From Linderina pennispora (lineage: Eukaryota > Kickxellomycota > Kickxellomycetes > Kickxellales > Kickxellaceae), in the NCBI RefSeq assembly GCF_002104995.1, contig NW_024468253.1:372001-436000 (forward strand): a stretch of DNA of 64,000 nt, given 5' to 3'. Shown one piece after another: positions 44,558 to 55,509 of the stretch; position 1 is the stretch's first letter; each line of letters opens with the position of its first letter. The notes beneath the pieces are model-generated. The model worked only from the letters and a program-made list of their open reading frames with translations. It searched no databases and had not been told where the DNA came from. Both the position numbers and the translations under genes were made by a program.

Positions 44558-46780
44558 GTCGTTGGCAGTGGTCGAGTGGTTTGGCAAATTGAGCGGCGCA
44601 AGTTTGCGGATTTTGAACGGAAGCGGGGGAGAAAACACGTTGCCGTTCGTTTGCCGGGTCAGCGCTTGCGTAAGGCCTTCGATTAGCGCTCCGAACGGAT
44701 CGGTTGCGGCTCCCGAGCCGTCCGAACCGCGGTCCTCCATGATGACGTCAGTGTCCAACGTGGGCAACGCCGCCGCCACACGTTGAACCAGCCGCGCTGC
44801 CAACGCTATGGCCTGCGATGGTGGCACTGCTTCAAGGTCCTGCATGTGCAGAATTCCAGAAATATCCTGGGCAAACGGCGGCTTTGCCTGCGCCAGCTGC
44901 TGTTGCGCCAGCGGCAGGTCAGACGGTGACGAGCTGGTCGTGTCGGAGCTCAGCTGTATTTCGTTATTGGCGCTTGAGCCCAGCATGCCGGGGGTCTGCC
45001 CTGTGTAAGCGTCAGTGCGCGGTTGGGTCGAGCTAGTCGACGACGGAGACGGCGAGACCGAGATGTCGCGTGTGCCACTTTCGGGTGCTCCTTCCGCACC
45101 TTGCTGGTACACGCTCGGATCAGACGACCGCATAGGGCGACGCCCATTGCTGGGCTCCTGGTCAACAATCATGCGGCGGCTATCATTGATGCCGTCGCCT
45201 GCCGCCATGCTCAGCAGGGCGGAGCCTGCAATGGCCGAGCTGGTCTCGATGTCACTAGCCTCGCGCTGCGTAAACAGTGGCCCGCCAATACCTATGCCTG
45301 AAGACATTGGCGGCTGGCATATCTGAGTAAACGGCGGCGATGCCTCGCGCCGTGCGGAGTTCTCGCCGCGGTGCGAGTGTGAGAATGACCGGGGCCGGGT
45401 CGACGAGGCGGTTGTCGGCGGACTGCGCATCGGATACGGCTGGCCAGGGCCAACGTTGCACTGGTGCTGGCGGAAATGCCGCTTCAATGTGCCGGTAGAG
45501 GACCCCTTCGAGTATTCCTTCTTGCAGATGCGACACCGCGACATACCAGAGTCTAGCCGCTCAAAGCCAGTTGGTCCCCACACCACAGAGCTTAGCCGCC
45601 GTGTGGACTCGCGTGCCGGCGACTGCGATGTGTTTGCCGGGTTGAGCCGTCCTGGCGACGCCTGCAAAGGCTGCACTCGCGGCTGCTGGGGCGGCGGCTG
45701 CTGCGACAGCTGCTGCGGGTTGGGCGATGGAATCCGCGGGAACGGCAGCGGCGAGCGCTGCTGAGCATTTGGGTCAAAGCGGCCCGGTGGCATATGCCCC
45801 CTGGGCGGCGGTGGCGACAGGGACCGCTGCGAGGGCATGCGTGGGCCAACATGGCTGAAGCTAGCTCGGGACTGGAAATGTGGCGGCGGCGGACCGTATC
45901 CTGGGTGCTGCGGCGGCCCAAGCTGCTGCGGCGGGCCGCGCGGACCGTAGGCTGAGTTCGGTGCGAAATACGGCGCCTGTGGCGAGGCCTGCGCAGATCC
46001 AAAATGCACGCCCGCATGTGACGTCGACCTGCTGAACGACGTCTCATACTGGTCGCGCGGCTGGTCATGTGGGCCGCCCGGATACGCCAACGAAAGCTGC
46101 CGTGGCCGGTGCTGCTGATAGGGCCTAGTCTCCTGTTGGCCAGGCGGCTGCTGCTCGAAGCGCGGAAACTGCTGGTGTTGCGGCGGCGGCTGCTGGAGAT
46201 TGCGCGCCTGCTGAGCTGTGGTCCGCATCACCACGCCCTGCGGTGGCATCGGCTCGCTGATTGTTGCAGCGTGCTGGCGCTGTCGCCGAAAATGCGCCTG
46301 CTGTGGTGGGAACTGGCCATTGAATGTGCGCTGCGGGCCATTTTCTGCGTGTCCGTCAAACACCTGGCGGGCTGCAAACGGCGACGACGGCACCGACGGC
46401 TGCTGCGACCCGGGCTGGCTCTGGCCGTTCGTCGCTGCAAAGCCGGTGGCCAGCGGCGACGGCTTCTGCGCATGATCGACATTGTGCGAGCTGCCTGCGG
46501 TGGCGCCCGGAGATACCGTGGATTGCTGCTGTGGGTGATCGCCGGCATTGTTGGCCGACGACACGGCGAATGAGCGCTGGCCGACAAGAAGATTCTCCAC
46601 CTTGGTTGCACGGCCCGTCTCGTCTTCGTGTGGTGGTCTGCGATTCATATCAGCCGGCTGTGATCCCGCTGGTGGCACATGATGCAGCCGCGTGTGCGGA
46701 GGCGTTGATGGTCGCCGTGGGCCCGCGGGAGCGCCTGCTACCTGGCTATTGCTCGGCGCCTTTTCGCTCATGCTGGACAT
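43626..46780 (-). CDS. BED-type zinc finger protein joined in frame to NIF3
   Basis: From ATG 46780 one open frame runs without a stop through a long Gln/Pro/Ser-rich disordered region and a single zinc finger (CRICKKEYSKGSS with LKRHFRQHQ, about residues 420-445, BED/C2H2-like). It continues through a conserved-looking helical segment (LAARLVQRVAAALPTL) straight into a complete NIF3 N terminus at 44557. An 86 bp intron (44463-44378, GTAAGC to TTGTAG) then splices cleanly to the rest of NIF3, ending at 43626. Joined length is about 1,020 residues. Either this is a true fusion of a DNA-binding-type protein with NIF3, or a missed stop joins two genes only about a dozen codons apart. In the next frame a TGA overlaps the NIF3 ATG. 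Confidence 0.65.
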
Positions 46781-48391
46781 GGTGTGTGTATGTACGTATG
46801 TGTCTGTGGGCGTGTGTCTGTGGGCGTGCGTGAAGTCAAGGAGAAAGGTGGCCTTAGGTGTGTAGAGAGGTATGCACGCAACGGCGCATGCAGGATTTTG
46901 TTGTTCGGAGTAGAAACGCTGGAGAGGAGAAAAGCAAAAGCGACGAAGACGGCAAAAAGAATAAGGCTTTGAAAAATAAAGAAAAGAAAAGAGAGAAGAG
47001 AGGGGGAATGGGAGAGGACAGTCCAAGCACAGGCGTTTGTGGCTACTGCCAAAATAGTGGTGGTTCTGCGCGCTGTGGATATTCAAAATGCAGGTTCGAA
47101 AAATTAAATATAGCGAGACTGGGGAGTGTGCGTGGGCGGGCTTGGCCTTACGGTTTATACAAGACGGAGACGAAAATTTTTCTTCTCAGACCAGGTCGCT
47201 GAGCAGAGCCTATTTTTGTTTTACCCAAGGTATGCAGCCGACAAAATATACAGTCCTGCAATGTTCTATCTACAGCCAGGACGGATGTGGGTGTCGGTGT
47301 CGGTGTGTGCCGGTCCGCGGGTTCGCTGAGCACGAAATAGTGCTGGAAAAATAAAAGGGGAAAAGAGAAAACAGGGACGGCGCTATAGAGTGCGATAGAG
47401 CGACAGAGGGGGTGAGCAAACAGGGGAGGGGACGGCCTTGTTCGGCGCGTGATGTGAAGTTTAATAGCGTCAAAAAGGAAGGGGCGTTGGCCAGGAAAAT
47501 AGAGACGCCTAGTAGGAGAAGCGTGAAAAGGGCTATCCTTGTCTGCTCCCTGTCGGGCAGTGTTTATCTGGGTGAGAGGAAGGGGAGGTTGGGAGGTCCC
47601 GAATTGGTCCAAGAGAGAAAAAAGGGCTGGGTGTGGTCCGAATGTGACGTGTACAGCTGAAACAGAATAAAGAAAAGAGTGAGAAAAAGAGGGTTTTGGA
47701 GAAAGAGAACAAGGGGGAGGGAGAAACGTGTCGATGGAAATATGTCGTGGCCCAGACTGCTTGGAAGAAAAAGAGTGCGAAAAGGTTGAATTCGAAAAAG
47801 GGAGCAAAGTGAAGCGGCAGCGCTCCAGAAAAAATGGTCCTGCGTTTAAAAGCCCGGCCAATTACCACTCTCTTTTCGTTGCGGCACCCCCAGGGCATTC
47901 TTGCGAGCCATGGCGCCAGCCCTGGCCAGCGGAGCCTGCCGGGCCCGCATGCCAGCCAATATATGCTTGTCAGTCCACCGGCCAGTGACACGGGTGCTAG
48001 GCCCCGTCGTCCCCGCATTGATGCAGGCTCCTCTGCAAGTGGGCCGTGGTCCAGGCTGCGAGGTGTGGCCGGTGGAGCGAGGGCCCGCTCGATCTACAGG
48101 CTAATTAGTCTGCAGTCTCCCCCAGTCCGGGTCGCACTCACAAGGTACCTGGATGGTGATGCATGTGTTCTCTTTGAGAGTGAACAATCGCCAGGCGCCG
48201 CAAATCTCCACCCCAAGGCTGCCCGTCCGCTGCGCAGCGCCAGCGGACCAGATCTGATCTTGCGCAGAATCTACAGCCGTCGTCATCGCCTCTGCCGAAA
48301 ATTAACCGCTGCCTCTGTGCCCTTCTTCCCTCCCCAGTCAATTCCACACGCCTTTTTGCAATTCACCTCGGCTCATTTGGTTGGTATAAAA
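46781..48391. other. Divergent intergenic region upstream of the zinc finger and TUG genes
   Basis: About 1.6 kb. Strongly purine-rich on the plus strand from 46.8 to 47.8 kb, that is CT-rich in the sense of the minus-strand gene, as in long fungal leaders. Open frames here are by-products of that bias. The TUG frame stays open upstream to 47834, but this extension has no domain character and is not taken as coding. Confidence 0.45.
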
Positions 48392-49945
48392 ATGTCTACC
48401 CTGACAATTATCTACGGCCCCGGCCGCACAGTGGCGGTCAAGACCACGCCCACAATGACGCTACAGGCAGTGCTCACGGACGCCTGCGCAAAAGTCCCCG
48501 GCTCCCCCGCGCCTGCCTCGCACATCCTGACGTACAACGACAAGGCGCTGGACCTCTCGCTGCCACTCCGCTTCGCCAATCTGCCGCAGGGGGTCAAGCT
48601 CACTCTGAAGCGAACAGCCAGCAAGCCGTCAGCTGCCGCTCCGCCAGTCAAGGTTGCGCTGCAGGTCAGCGACAGTGGCCGCGTTATCGTCGATGTGCCG
48701 GCGGCAACGACGCTCTGGGAAATTGTGACACTCGTAGAGCAGCGGTCCAATGGCGCCCTGAACCTGACAAGCCGGTTTAGAGTGCAGGAGCAGAAGGCTG
48801 GGTTGTTAAAGACCGTATTTGGTGGCAGTCCCAAGGCTGCGCAGCAGGAGGGACTGAAGGTGTACCAGCAGCCAGTGCTGCTCATTCTCAACAAGGAGAT
48901 CAGCGATATCCCGGAGATGAAGACCACGTCGTTGCAAGCGCTTGGGTTCGCCAAAGGCAGCGTTATGATCCGCTTGTCATTCAAGGACGCCGATGTGTCG
49001 CTGGCGCCACCTGTCGCAAGCGTGCCGGTGCGCGCGCAGAGTGCTGGGACTGAGGAGTGCAGCCCGATGAATGGGTCGCCTGCGCCGAGGCTTCCGCCAC
49101 GCACTGCCACCGAGCCCCCGAGAAGCACGCGGCCTGAAAGCCCACCTGCAGCCAAGGAGGGTAAGCAGCCCGAGCTGCCGCCCCGACAGCCACCCGCCCG
49201 GCAGCCCAACATTGCCCCAACTGCTGCGGATACCCCTAGAACGCACTCTGGGTATTCCAGCGATGTCATTACCAATCGCCAGGTGCAGGTCTTTGCATCC
49301 CCCACACAGACCTCTGCACCGCTTGCTGCACGCTTCGTGGTGCCCGATTCTTTCTACGAGCTCAAGGGCGCTGAGCTGCAGGGGCTTGTGTCTGCCCAGC
49401 GTAAGCGGCAGATGGAAACCGAGGCTGGCTTCAAGCTGCGCTCGGTCGAAGAAGAGAAGGCACGCAGGCGGATAGAAGAATTCAAGCTCAAGCACCCAAA
49501 GACAATGATCCGGTTCCGCTTCCCTGATCTGGTGCAGGTGCAGGCCGTATTCCTGACCCTGGGTAAGGTTCAGGAGCTGTACGACTTCTTGGACGAGATT
49601 CTCGAGCAGCCCAGCGCTGTGCAGGCGCTTGTGCTGCAGCCGCCTGTGCAGGACCTCAGGCCGAGCCAGAACAAGACCCTCTATGATGCCAAACTGACGC
49701 CTGCTGCGGTCGTCCATGTCCGCCTCGTCAACAGCAAGGCACCGACAATGCCGTTGCTCAAGCCCCACATTGCCAGCCTCGCAGCCACCCTGGATGTGCC
49801 CACCGAAGTTGAAGGTGCTGCGCAGTTGCCCACTGAATCGCCGTCACCAACCATGGCTGGCGAGGCATCACGGGCTTCATCGGTAGAGGCAGCGACCAAG
49901 AGCACCAAGAAGGTGCCGAAGTGGTTCATGGCTGGCAAAAAGTAG
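48392..49945 (+). CDS. UBX4: TUG/ASPSCR1-type UBX protein (yeast Ubx4 homologue)
   Basis: A p97/Cdc48 cofactor of the TUG family. The start MSTLTIIYGPGRTVAVKTTP opens the characteristic N-terminal ubiquitin-like domain. A second ubiquitin-like block follows (about 90-190), then a Pro-rich disordered linker, a Glu/Arg-rich helix (EEEKARRRIEEFKLKHPKT) and a UBX domain with the FRFPDLVQVQ start (about 370-450). The C-terminal tail is Ser/Lys-rich. 517 residues in one frame. GGTATAAAA lies directly before the ATG, so the true leader, if this is a TATA box, would have to start elsewhere; the domain start still fixes this ATG. Confidence 0.9.
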   Translation: MSTLTIIYGPGRTVAVKTTPTMTLQAVLTDACAKVPGSPAPASHILTYNDKALDLSLPLRFANLPQGVKLTLKRTASKPSAAAPPVKVALQVSDSGRVIVDVPAATTLWEIVTLVEQRSNGALNLTSRFRVQEQKAGLLKTVFGGSPKAAQQEGLKVYQQPVLLILNKEISDIPEMKTTSLQALGFAKGSVMIRLSFKDADVSLAPPVASVPVRAQSAGTEECSPMNGSPAPRLPPRTATEPPRSTRPESPPAAKEGKQPELPPRQPPARQPNIAPTAADTPRTHSGYSSDVITNRQVQVFASPTQTSAPLAARFVVPDSFYELKGAELQGLVSAQRKRQMETEAGFKLRSVEEEKARRRIEEFKLKHPKTMIRFRFPDLVQVQAVFLTLGKVQELYDFLDEILEQPSAVQALVLQPPVQDLRPSQNKTLYDAKLTPAAVVHVRLVNSKAPTMPLLKPHIASLAATLDVPTEVEGAAQLPTESPSPTMAGEASRASSVEAATKSTKKVPKWFMAGKK

Positions 49946-50327
49946 CAGCGTCTGCGTCCCATGTGCGCAGCTTTGATATCCCAGACGGAGCCTTGGTCCT
50001 TTGGCTCCCAGAAGCCAACAATTTGCTTGCCTGGTCTTCTAACAACGCTGTGTTTTAATAGAGTGTAGAGTTCTGACTTTCTAGATAGGCAATCGTAGCG
50101 GCATGTGCTCTGTCACATTCGTGCTTGGTCGGTTTGAGGACCACACGTTGAATTTGCGTCCAAATCGAATCTGCCAAATACCAGCTACCCTGTGGCCTAC
50201 CCCTCTCCATGTGCCACACATCATACGCAACCGAGGATCTGTCCACTCACTTGGGGGCACCTCCTTTCTTCCTTCAGCCGGTAGTTTTGTGATATCTGTT
50301 ATTTATGGTTGACTGTTATTCCAGCCA
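49946..50327. other. Intergenic, no gene seen
   Basis: About 380 bp between TUG and the decayed MFS copy. No coding signal. Part of it may be the former promoter of the decayed copy. Confidence 0.45.
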
Positions 50328-51424
50328 ATGTCCTCGCAAGCGGCATCGCACAATCCTGGCATCGTGGGCAATGCCATTGATACCAACGTGCCTTCTATCG
50401 AACAGGAGACCCCCATGCCCTAGCAAGCGATGGCAACAGTCATGGCTGTTCGCCTGGCCGAGCCCATCAACTTCTCACTGATTATTCCGTTTGTCTATCA
50501 GGCAAGTTCCAGCAGCCTCAGCATGTCCTACACAATCGCGTACGTGCGCATTCATCAAATACACATATTAATTGCGCCTTGTTCTAGATGGTCGAGGGTT
50601 TCGGAGTTGCGAAGAGCCCTAAGGACCTCGCCATGTACACCGGCATCCTCAACTCCTCCTACTCGGTTTGCCAAGGCAGCACTGTGATGTTCTAGGGCCA
50701 GCTCTCCGATCGCATTGGCCGTCGCCCTGTGCTTTTGATGGGGCTCATTGACAACGTCATCACATTTCTGATGTTCGGCTTCGCCCACAACTACACCTGG
50801 GCACTGGCTGCACCCTGGCTCAGCGGCCTCGGGTTTGATTCACGGCGCATCCGCATCTTGCTGGCACACTCGGGTGCTGTCATGGTCTACCTCCAGCTAG
50901 TGACATATCCTAGGCTCGAGCGCAAGCATGGCAACCTGTATTGCTACCAGCTAGGTCAAAGTGTTCTAGTTCCGATGTGTTTCTCCTTGCTATTCCTATC
51001 GTTGTTGGCTGCTCGATCTAATGAGATTGTAAACCACACAGTTGGCGCTGAGCAGTCAAAAGCATTCACGCTAGCATACATCCTACTCTGGGTGTTCTTT
51101 TTGGAAAACCAGTTTATGCGCAATATCGACAATGTGGTCGTGTACACCGGTGCCAATCTGGGTCTAATGAACGGCACGCAGCAGCTGGCAATGTCTATTA
51201 CATGTGTCATCGGTCCGACCTTTGCCGAGCTTGTCTGGAGCTGGTCGACCAAGCACGATTTGCCATACCCGCTCAACGCACATCTGGTTTGGGCTGTTTG
51301 CAGTCTGTTGACAGTAACATCGCTGCACTTGTCGTTCAGCATTCCAGAGTCTGTCAACAAGTGTGCAGCCATCGAAGTCGACGAGTACAGCCGCCCGCTG
51401 GGTGAGCAAGAACATATTGGGTAG
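50328..51424 (+). pseudogene. Decayed tandem copy of the MFS transporter at 52018
   Basis: It starts like the live gene (MSSQA versus MSSSQ) and keeps MAVRLAEPIN, IPFVYQ, an intron at the same place (50502-50587) and RIGRRPVLLMGL. It ends with DEYSRPLGEQE, matching the live copy's end. Two Trp codons have become TAG (PMP* for PMPWDK and MF* for MFWGQ). About 240 codons, from the fourth helix to the central loop, are deleted in frame up to LGFDSR, and a smaller deletion removes part of a late helix before GLMNG. The intron donor is GC rather than GT. The old Trp-to-stop changes and deletions show real decay. Confidence 0.9.
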
Positions 51425-52017
51425 CTACGTTTCTCACTTGTACTATTTGGGAAATATCTACGCACAGCCAGAAACCGACGATTCAGAACCGTGTGGTATA
51501 GTGAAGTGGATCTGAGTGCGGTGTCCCTCGAAATGTTCCGCACCAGACATCCGATTCGGGATTGCACTCCCTCGGCTGTAGCCGCAGTTCTCACCAAGCC
51601 ATTGCTGCAGCACTCCTCCAGGGTCGTCTGCGTTCATCGCAAGAGCGCCGATCGTGGATTGAAGCAGTGCCAAATGCTGGGGAAGAGTAGCCCAAGGCGG
51701 ATCGCTGCTGCGCGCGAGCAATAAAGCCGAGGGCGGCTCCATGCAGTGCACCGAATGAAACCAGCGATTCCCATGAGCCAATCTTTCTCTCGGCTTTCCC
51801 CAAAATGAGACCTGATGACTATACCGGATTGCCACTTGCGGGAAAATTAATTCCCGCTCAGACTGTAGGTGCTGCACTTTCTACGCCCTCGCGAGCCGTG
51901 AATAAAAAGGGCAAGGGCGCGGTCGTGCTTAGCTTAATTTTCATCCCTTGACACTCATCCTTTTATTGCATCTTACACTTTTGTGCAACTCTCAATAGTA
52001 TTGTATATTTGTCAGCA
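51425..52017. other. Promoter region of the live MFS gene
   Basis: About 590 bp. A 139-codon minus-strand frame at 51458-51877 has no recognisable content. AT-rich and CT-rich sequence before 52018 fits a promoter and leader. Confidence 0.4.
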
Positions 52018-52092
52018 ATGTCTTCGTCGCAAGTGACATTGGGCGATCCCACCGTCGCCAGCGATGTGTGCGAGATCGAAGAATCCCCCATT

Positions 52093-52125
<33 letters not shown>

Positions 52126-53753
52126 ACGCCTATGCCCTGGGACAAGCTACTGACAATCATGGCCGTTCGTCTGGCTGAGCCCATAAACTATTCGCTCATT
52201 CTGCCGTTTGTTTACAAGGTAAATAGTGACTAATGCTCGAAAGTATTGCAAACGCGCAGCAAAAGGGGTGCATCATGTGAGCGGAGCCTTCATGACATGC
52301 ATAGATTAAATGAGCTCCATCGTAGATGGTCGAAGATTTCGGCGTTGCAAAGAGCCCGAAAGACATCGCATTTTACGCTGGCATCCTGAGCTCGTCGTTC
52401 TCCATCTGCCAGACCACGACTGTAATGTTCTGGGGCCAGCTGTCTGACCGCATTGGCCGCCGCCCAGTGCTTCTGATAGGGCTGGTTGGCAACTTCGTCA
52501 CGTTTCTGATGTTTGGGTTCGCCCGCAGCTATACCTGGGCGCTCATTGCGCGGTCGCTCAACGGCTTGCTCAGCGGGAATGTCGCCGTGTCGAAATCCGT
52601 GGTGGCTGAAATCTCTGACAACACCAACCGTAGTCGGTGCATGGCTATTTTGCCGCTGCTGTGGAATGTCGGGTGTGTCGGTGGTGCTGCCATCGGCGGG
52701 CTGCTGGCAGATCCTGTGAACCAGTACCCGAATCTGTTTGGCAGCATACGCATTTTCCATGAGCTGCCATTCTTGCTGCCGTGCTTGGTCGGCTCTATGG
52801 TCACGTTATTTGGGATTGTTTATGGCTTCGTCATGCTGGAGGAGACGCTTGCCACCAAGAAGGCACGGAGATATACTCATGGCGACCTGCGACCACCAGT
52901 GAAGGCTGGATTGGCGGACGAGACCACGCCGCTTGTCAGTTCTGAAACCGCCCAGGCTGCTGATGAGCCGGCAGCTGCCTACAAGCGCCGCACACTGCGC
53001 GACTTGCTGACGCCGACTGTTGTTACGGTCATGGTTACCAACATGCTGATGTGTCTGGGCATTGCCTGCTGCGACCAAATATACCCGATATTTGCAGCCA
53101 CCAAGACATCGGATGGCGGCCTGGGATTCGACTCTCGCAACATTGGCATCTCGCTGGCCATCTCGGGTGTCGTTGTCTTGTACCTGCAACTGATCATGTA
53201 TCCGCGCCTTGAGCGCAAGTTTGGTGCTCTGTACTGTTACCAGCAAGGCCAAAAGGTCATGATCCCAATGTACCTTGCTATGCCATGCCTTTCGTGGATA
53301 GCTGCGCGGTCTGGGCAAGCTGTCGAGCATGCAGTTGGCACCGACCAGCCAGTAATATTCACTCCAGCATATGCCATGCTCTGGATACTCTTGTTGGCAA
53401 ACTTGTTCTTGCGTGTCATCGGCAACGTCCTGTTCTTCACCAGCGTCAATCTTTTGTCGGCCAACCTGGCTCCGACCACCGCCGATCTGGGACTGATGAA
53501 CGGTGCTCAGCAGCTGGCCATGTCAGTCACTCGAGTTATTGGCCCTGTCATGGCTGGGTATATCTGGAGCTGGTCGATCAAGCACGATTTGCCATATCCG
53601 TTCAACGCGCATTTGGTCTGGGTTATCTGTGCTCTGCTGACGGCTGTTTCGCTGTACATGACATATGACATCCCCGAATCGGTCAACAAGTTTGCTGCAA
53701 TCGAAGTCGACGAGTATGGCCGCCCGCTGAGCGAGCAGGATCGTACAGAGTAG
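52018..53753 (+). CDS. MFS transporter (DHA1/ZIF-like), one intron
   Basis: Two exons, 52018-52218 and 52326-53753, with a 107 bp GTAAAT-to-GTAG intron between VYK and MVEDFG; joined length is 542 residues. The N-terminal tail carries an acidic Glu-Gln repeat (five copies of gagcag). Twelve membrane segments are countable. The motif GQLSDRIGRRPVLLIG (motif A) and a charged central loop are typical of drug:H+ antiporters and the plant ZIF-like group. The substrate is unknown. A decayed upstream tandem copy has the same intron position, so the pair arose by local duplication of a spliced gene. Confidence 0.88.
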
Positions 53754-53858
53754 TCGTTTTATAGTATTAGTGCAAGAAGATTGCAATAAACAAACCAATG
53801 CACAGCTATGCCTGCCATTCGCACTCCACATCCACTGATATATGTGAAAAAGAATCTG

Positions 53859-55367
53859 CTAAACGACCGCCCGCAACACCGCACCATCACCAATGCTGTA
53901 GAATCCTAGGCTCCTTGTATCGTTGTCAAGCTCAATCCACGGCCCTTGCTCCTCTTCACGCAAATACACACAAAACTTGCGATTCTTTGCCAAGCGTATC
54001 AGCAGCGGCTTCAGCTGGCGCACCTGCATTGTCGGCAGCAGTGACTTTTCCTGCTCGCTCGTCGGCTCCGACTCAAGGTCACTGGCCACCTGCAGTGTAA
54101 ACTTGACCAGCCGCGACCTTAGCGTGGCTGGTTTTGGTTTGCCGGCAGTAGCTGGCAGCCCGTGCTTGTGGGCCAGCACGGCAATATTCTGATACTTCAT
54201 GGCCATTGCCGCCGCCAGATCATCACCAGGCTCCTCGATCGATCTGGCACAGTGCGCAAGGTAATAGCGCTCCATCTCAGTGCGCTCCTCTCGCGTAATC
54301 ATTGTGCCGTCTAGTTTTTCCAACTGTAAAAGCCGACCAATTGCCTGTGCCCGTGCCAGGTTGTAATCGCCGCTGACGACCGGAGTCTTGGTCAAGTGTA
54401 GGGTGGTCAGGCTAGGAAGGCCAGCGAGGTTGTCTACGTCTGCCCACGATGCGACCTGCGTGCTGGTCAGGTTCAGTGTATGCAGGCTTGGGAACATACC
54501 GCTCTTGAACATTGGGATCGTTTTCAGGTTCTTGTTGCCACTCAAGTTCAGTGTCCTGAGATTCGGTAGGCACATGCCCAGAGTGGCAAAATCTGACAGC
54601 TGATTGCACTCCAAATGGAGCTCCTCGACAAAGGCCAGCTCAATCGGCGCAATTTCTGCCAACCCGCTCCATCCAAATGACAGCGACCTGACCGCCAGGT
54701 TATTAGCGGCATTAGCGGCATCCAGCCACGAAAGCTCTGGCGAAGAGTCAATTCGCAATGTCTCCACATGGTGCTGCTCTGTCGACGTGCGAATTTTATC
54801 AAAGTGGTTCGCGCTCAGATCCAGGGTATGGATGTTCGGCAATGTATGCAAGATGTCCTCGACCTGTGACCACTGAGTCAGGAAGTCTCTAGCCAGGACC
54901 AGCGTATGAACTGCTGCCAGTGTCCCCTTGGTCTCCTCACGGTCAGCGTCTGAAATACCAAACACACGCCTGCCATCGAGCCACAGCACATCTAGCGACG
55001 TTAGCTGCCCCTGCTCGCGAGCAATCTTATCGAACCCGACAACCTCAATCTTACCGCGCCTCCCGTCGATATTCTTGGGCACATTCGTAAGTTCTTCTGC
55101 GTCTGCAATGTACCTCGCTTTGGCTGCACTCAGAACAGACTGACCAAAGTCGATGCGGGCAATGTGGCGGATAAAGGAGCCGCGGCCAGGGACGCTGCAG
55201 ACAAAGTACTCTTTGCCGTTGTGTGTGCCTGAGTGCTTGCCGCGTTCGGGAGATTTCCACTCGACGCCGAGCCAGGTGCCCTTGGTGTCATCAACCGGCC
55301 CAGAGTATCGTACAACCCCTTCTTCCCCATCGATGCAGAACCAGCGACCAACTAAATCACCGCTCAT
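53859..55367 (-). CDS. PAC2: Tubulin folding cofactor E (CAP-Gly, LRR, ubiquitin-like)
   Basis: Takes part in assembling and disassembling alpha/beta-tubulin dimers. The start MSGDLVGRWFCIDGE at 55367 opens the CAP-Gly domain, whose signature reads GKHSGTHNGKEYF with GRGSFIR. Leu-rich repeats follow (about residues 150-350: LPNIHTLDLSANHFD, LRTLNLSGNK). An Arg/Glu helix (REERTEMERYYLAHCARS) comes next, then a C-terminal ubiquitin-like domain ending in FYSIGDGAVLRAVV. 502 residues in one frame. Only 105 bp separate it from the convergent MFS gene. Confidence 0.93.
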   Translation of the reverse strand: MSGDLVGRWFCIDGEEGVVRYSGPVDDTKGTWLGVEWKSPERGKHSGTHNGKEYFVCSVPGRGSFIRHIARIDFGQSVLSAAKARYIADAEELTNVPKNIDGRRGKIEVVGFDKIAREQGQLTSLDVLWLDGRRVFGISDADREETKGTLAAVHTLVLARDFLTQWSQVEDILHTLPNIHTLDLSANHFDKIRTSTEQHHVETLRIDSSPELSWLDAANAANNLAVRSLSFGWSGLAEIAPIELAFVEELHLECNQLSDFATLGMCLPNLRTLNLSGNKNLKTIPMFKSGMFPSLHTLNLTSTQVASWADVDNLAGLPSLTTLHLTKTPVVSGDYNLARAQAIGRLLQLEKLDGTMITREERTEMERYYLAHCARSIEEPGDDLAAAMAMKYQNIAVLAHKHGLPATAGKPKPATLRSRLVKFTLQVASDLESEPTSEQEKSLLPTMQVRQLKPLLIRLAKNRKFCVYLREEEQGPWIELDNDTRSLGFYSIGDGAVLRAVV

Positions 55368-55509
55368 TCTATGTATATTCAAAGTGTAACGGGTATATAA
55401 AAGTGATGTAGTAATCTGAAGCGAGTTACCAAGGAAAAATAAAAGCTGCTATTCAAGCCGGTACCTTCATTCGTAGAGTATGGCTTCGTGCGTAGCGTGT
55501 ACGTTATGG

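Noticed and set aside
43392-44786. 464-codon plus-strand frame opposite NIF3
   Set aside because: Antisense to conserved NIF3 sequence that continues across a clean intron on the minus strand.
47834-48391. 186-codon upstream extension of the TUG frame
   Set aside because: No domain character; the family N terminus starts exactly at ATG 48392.
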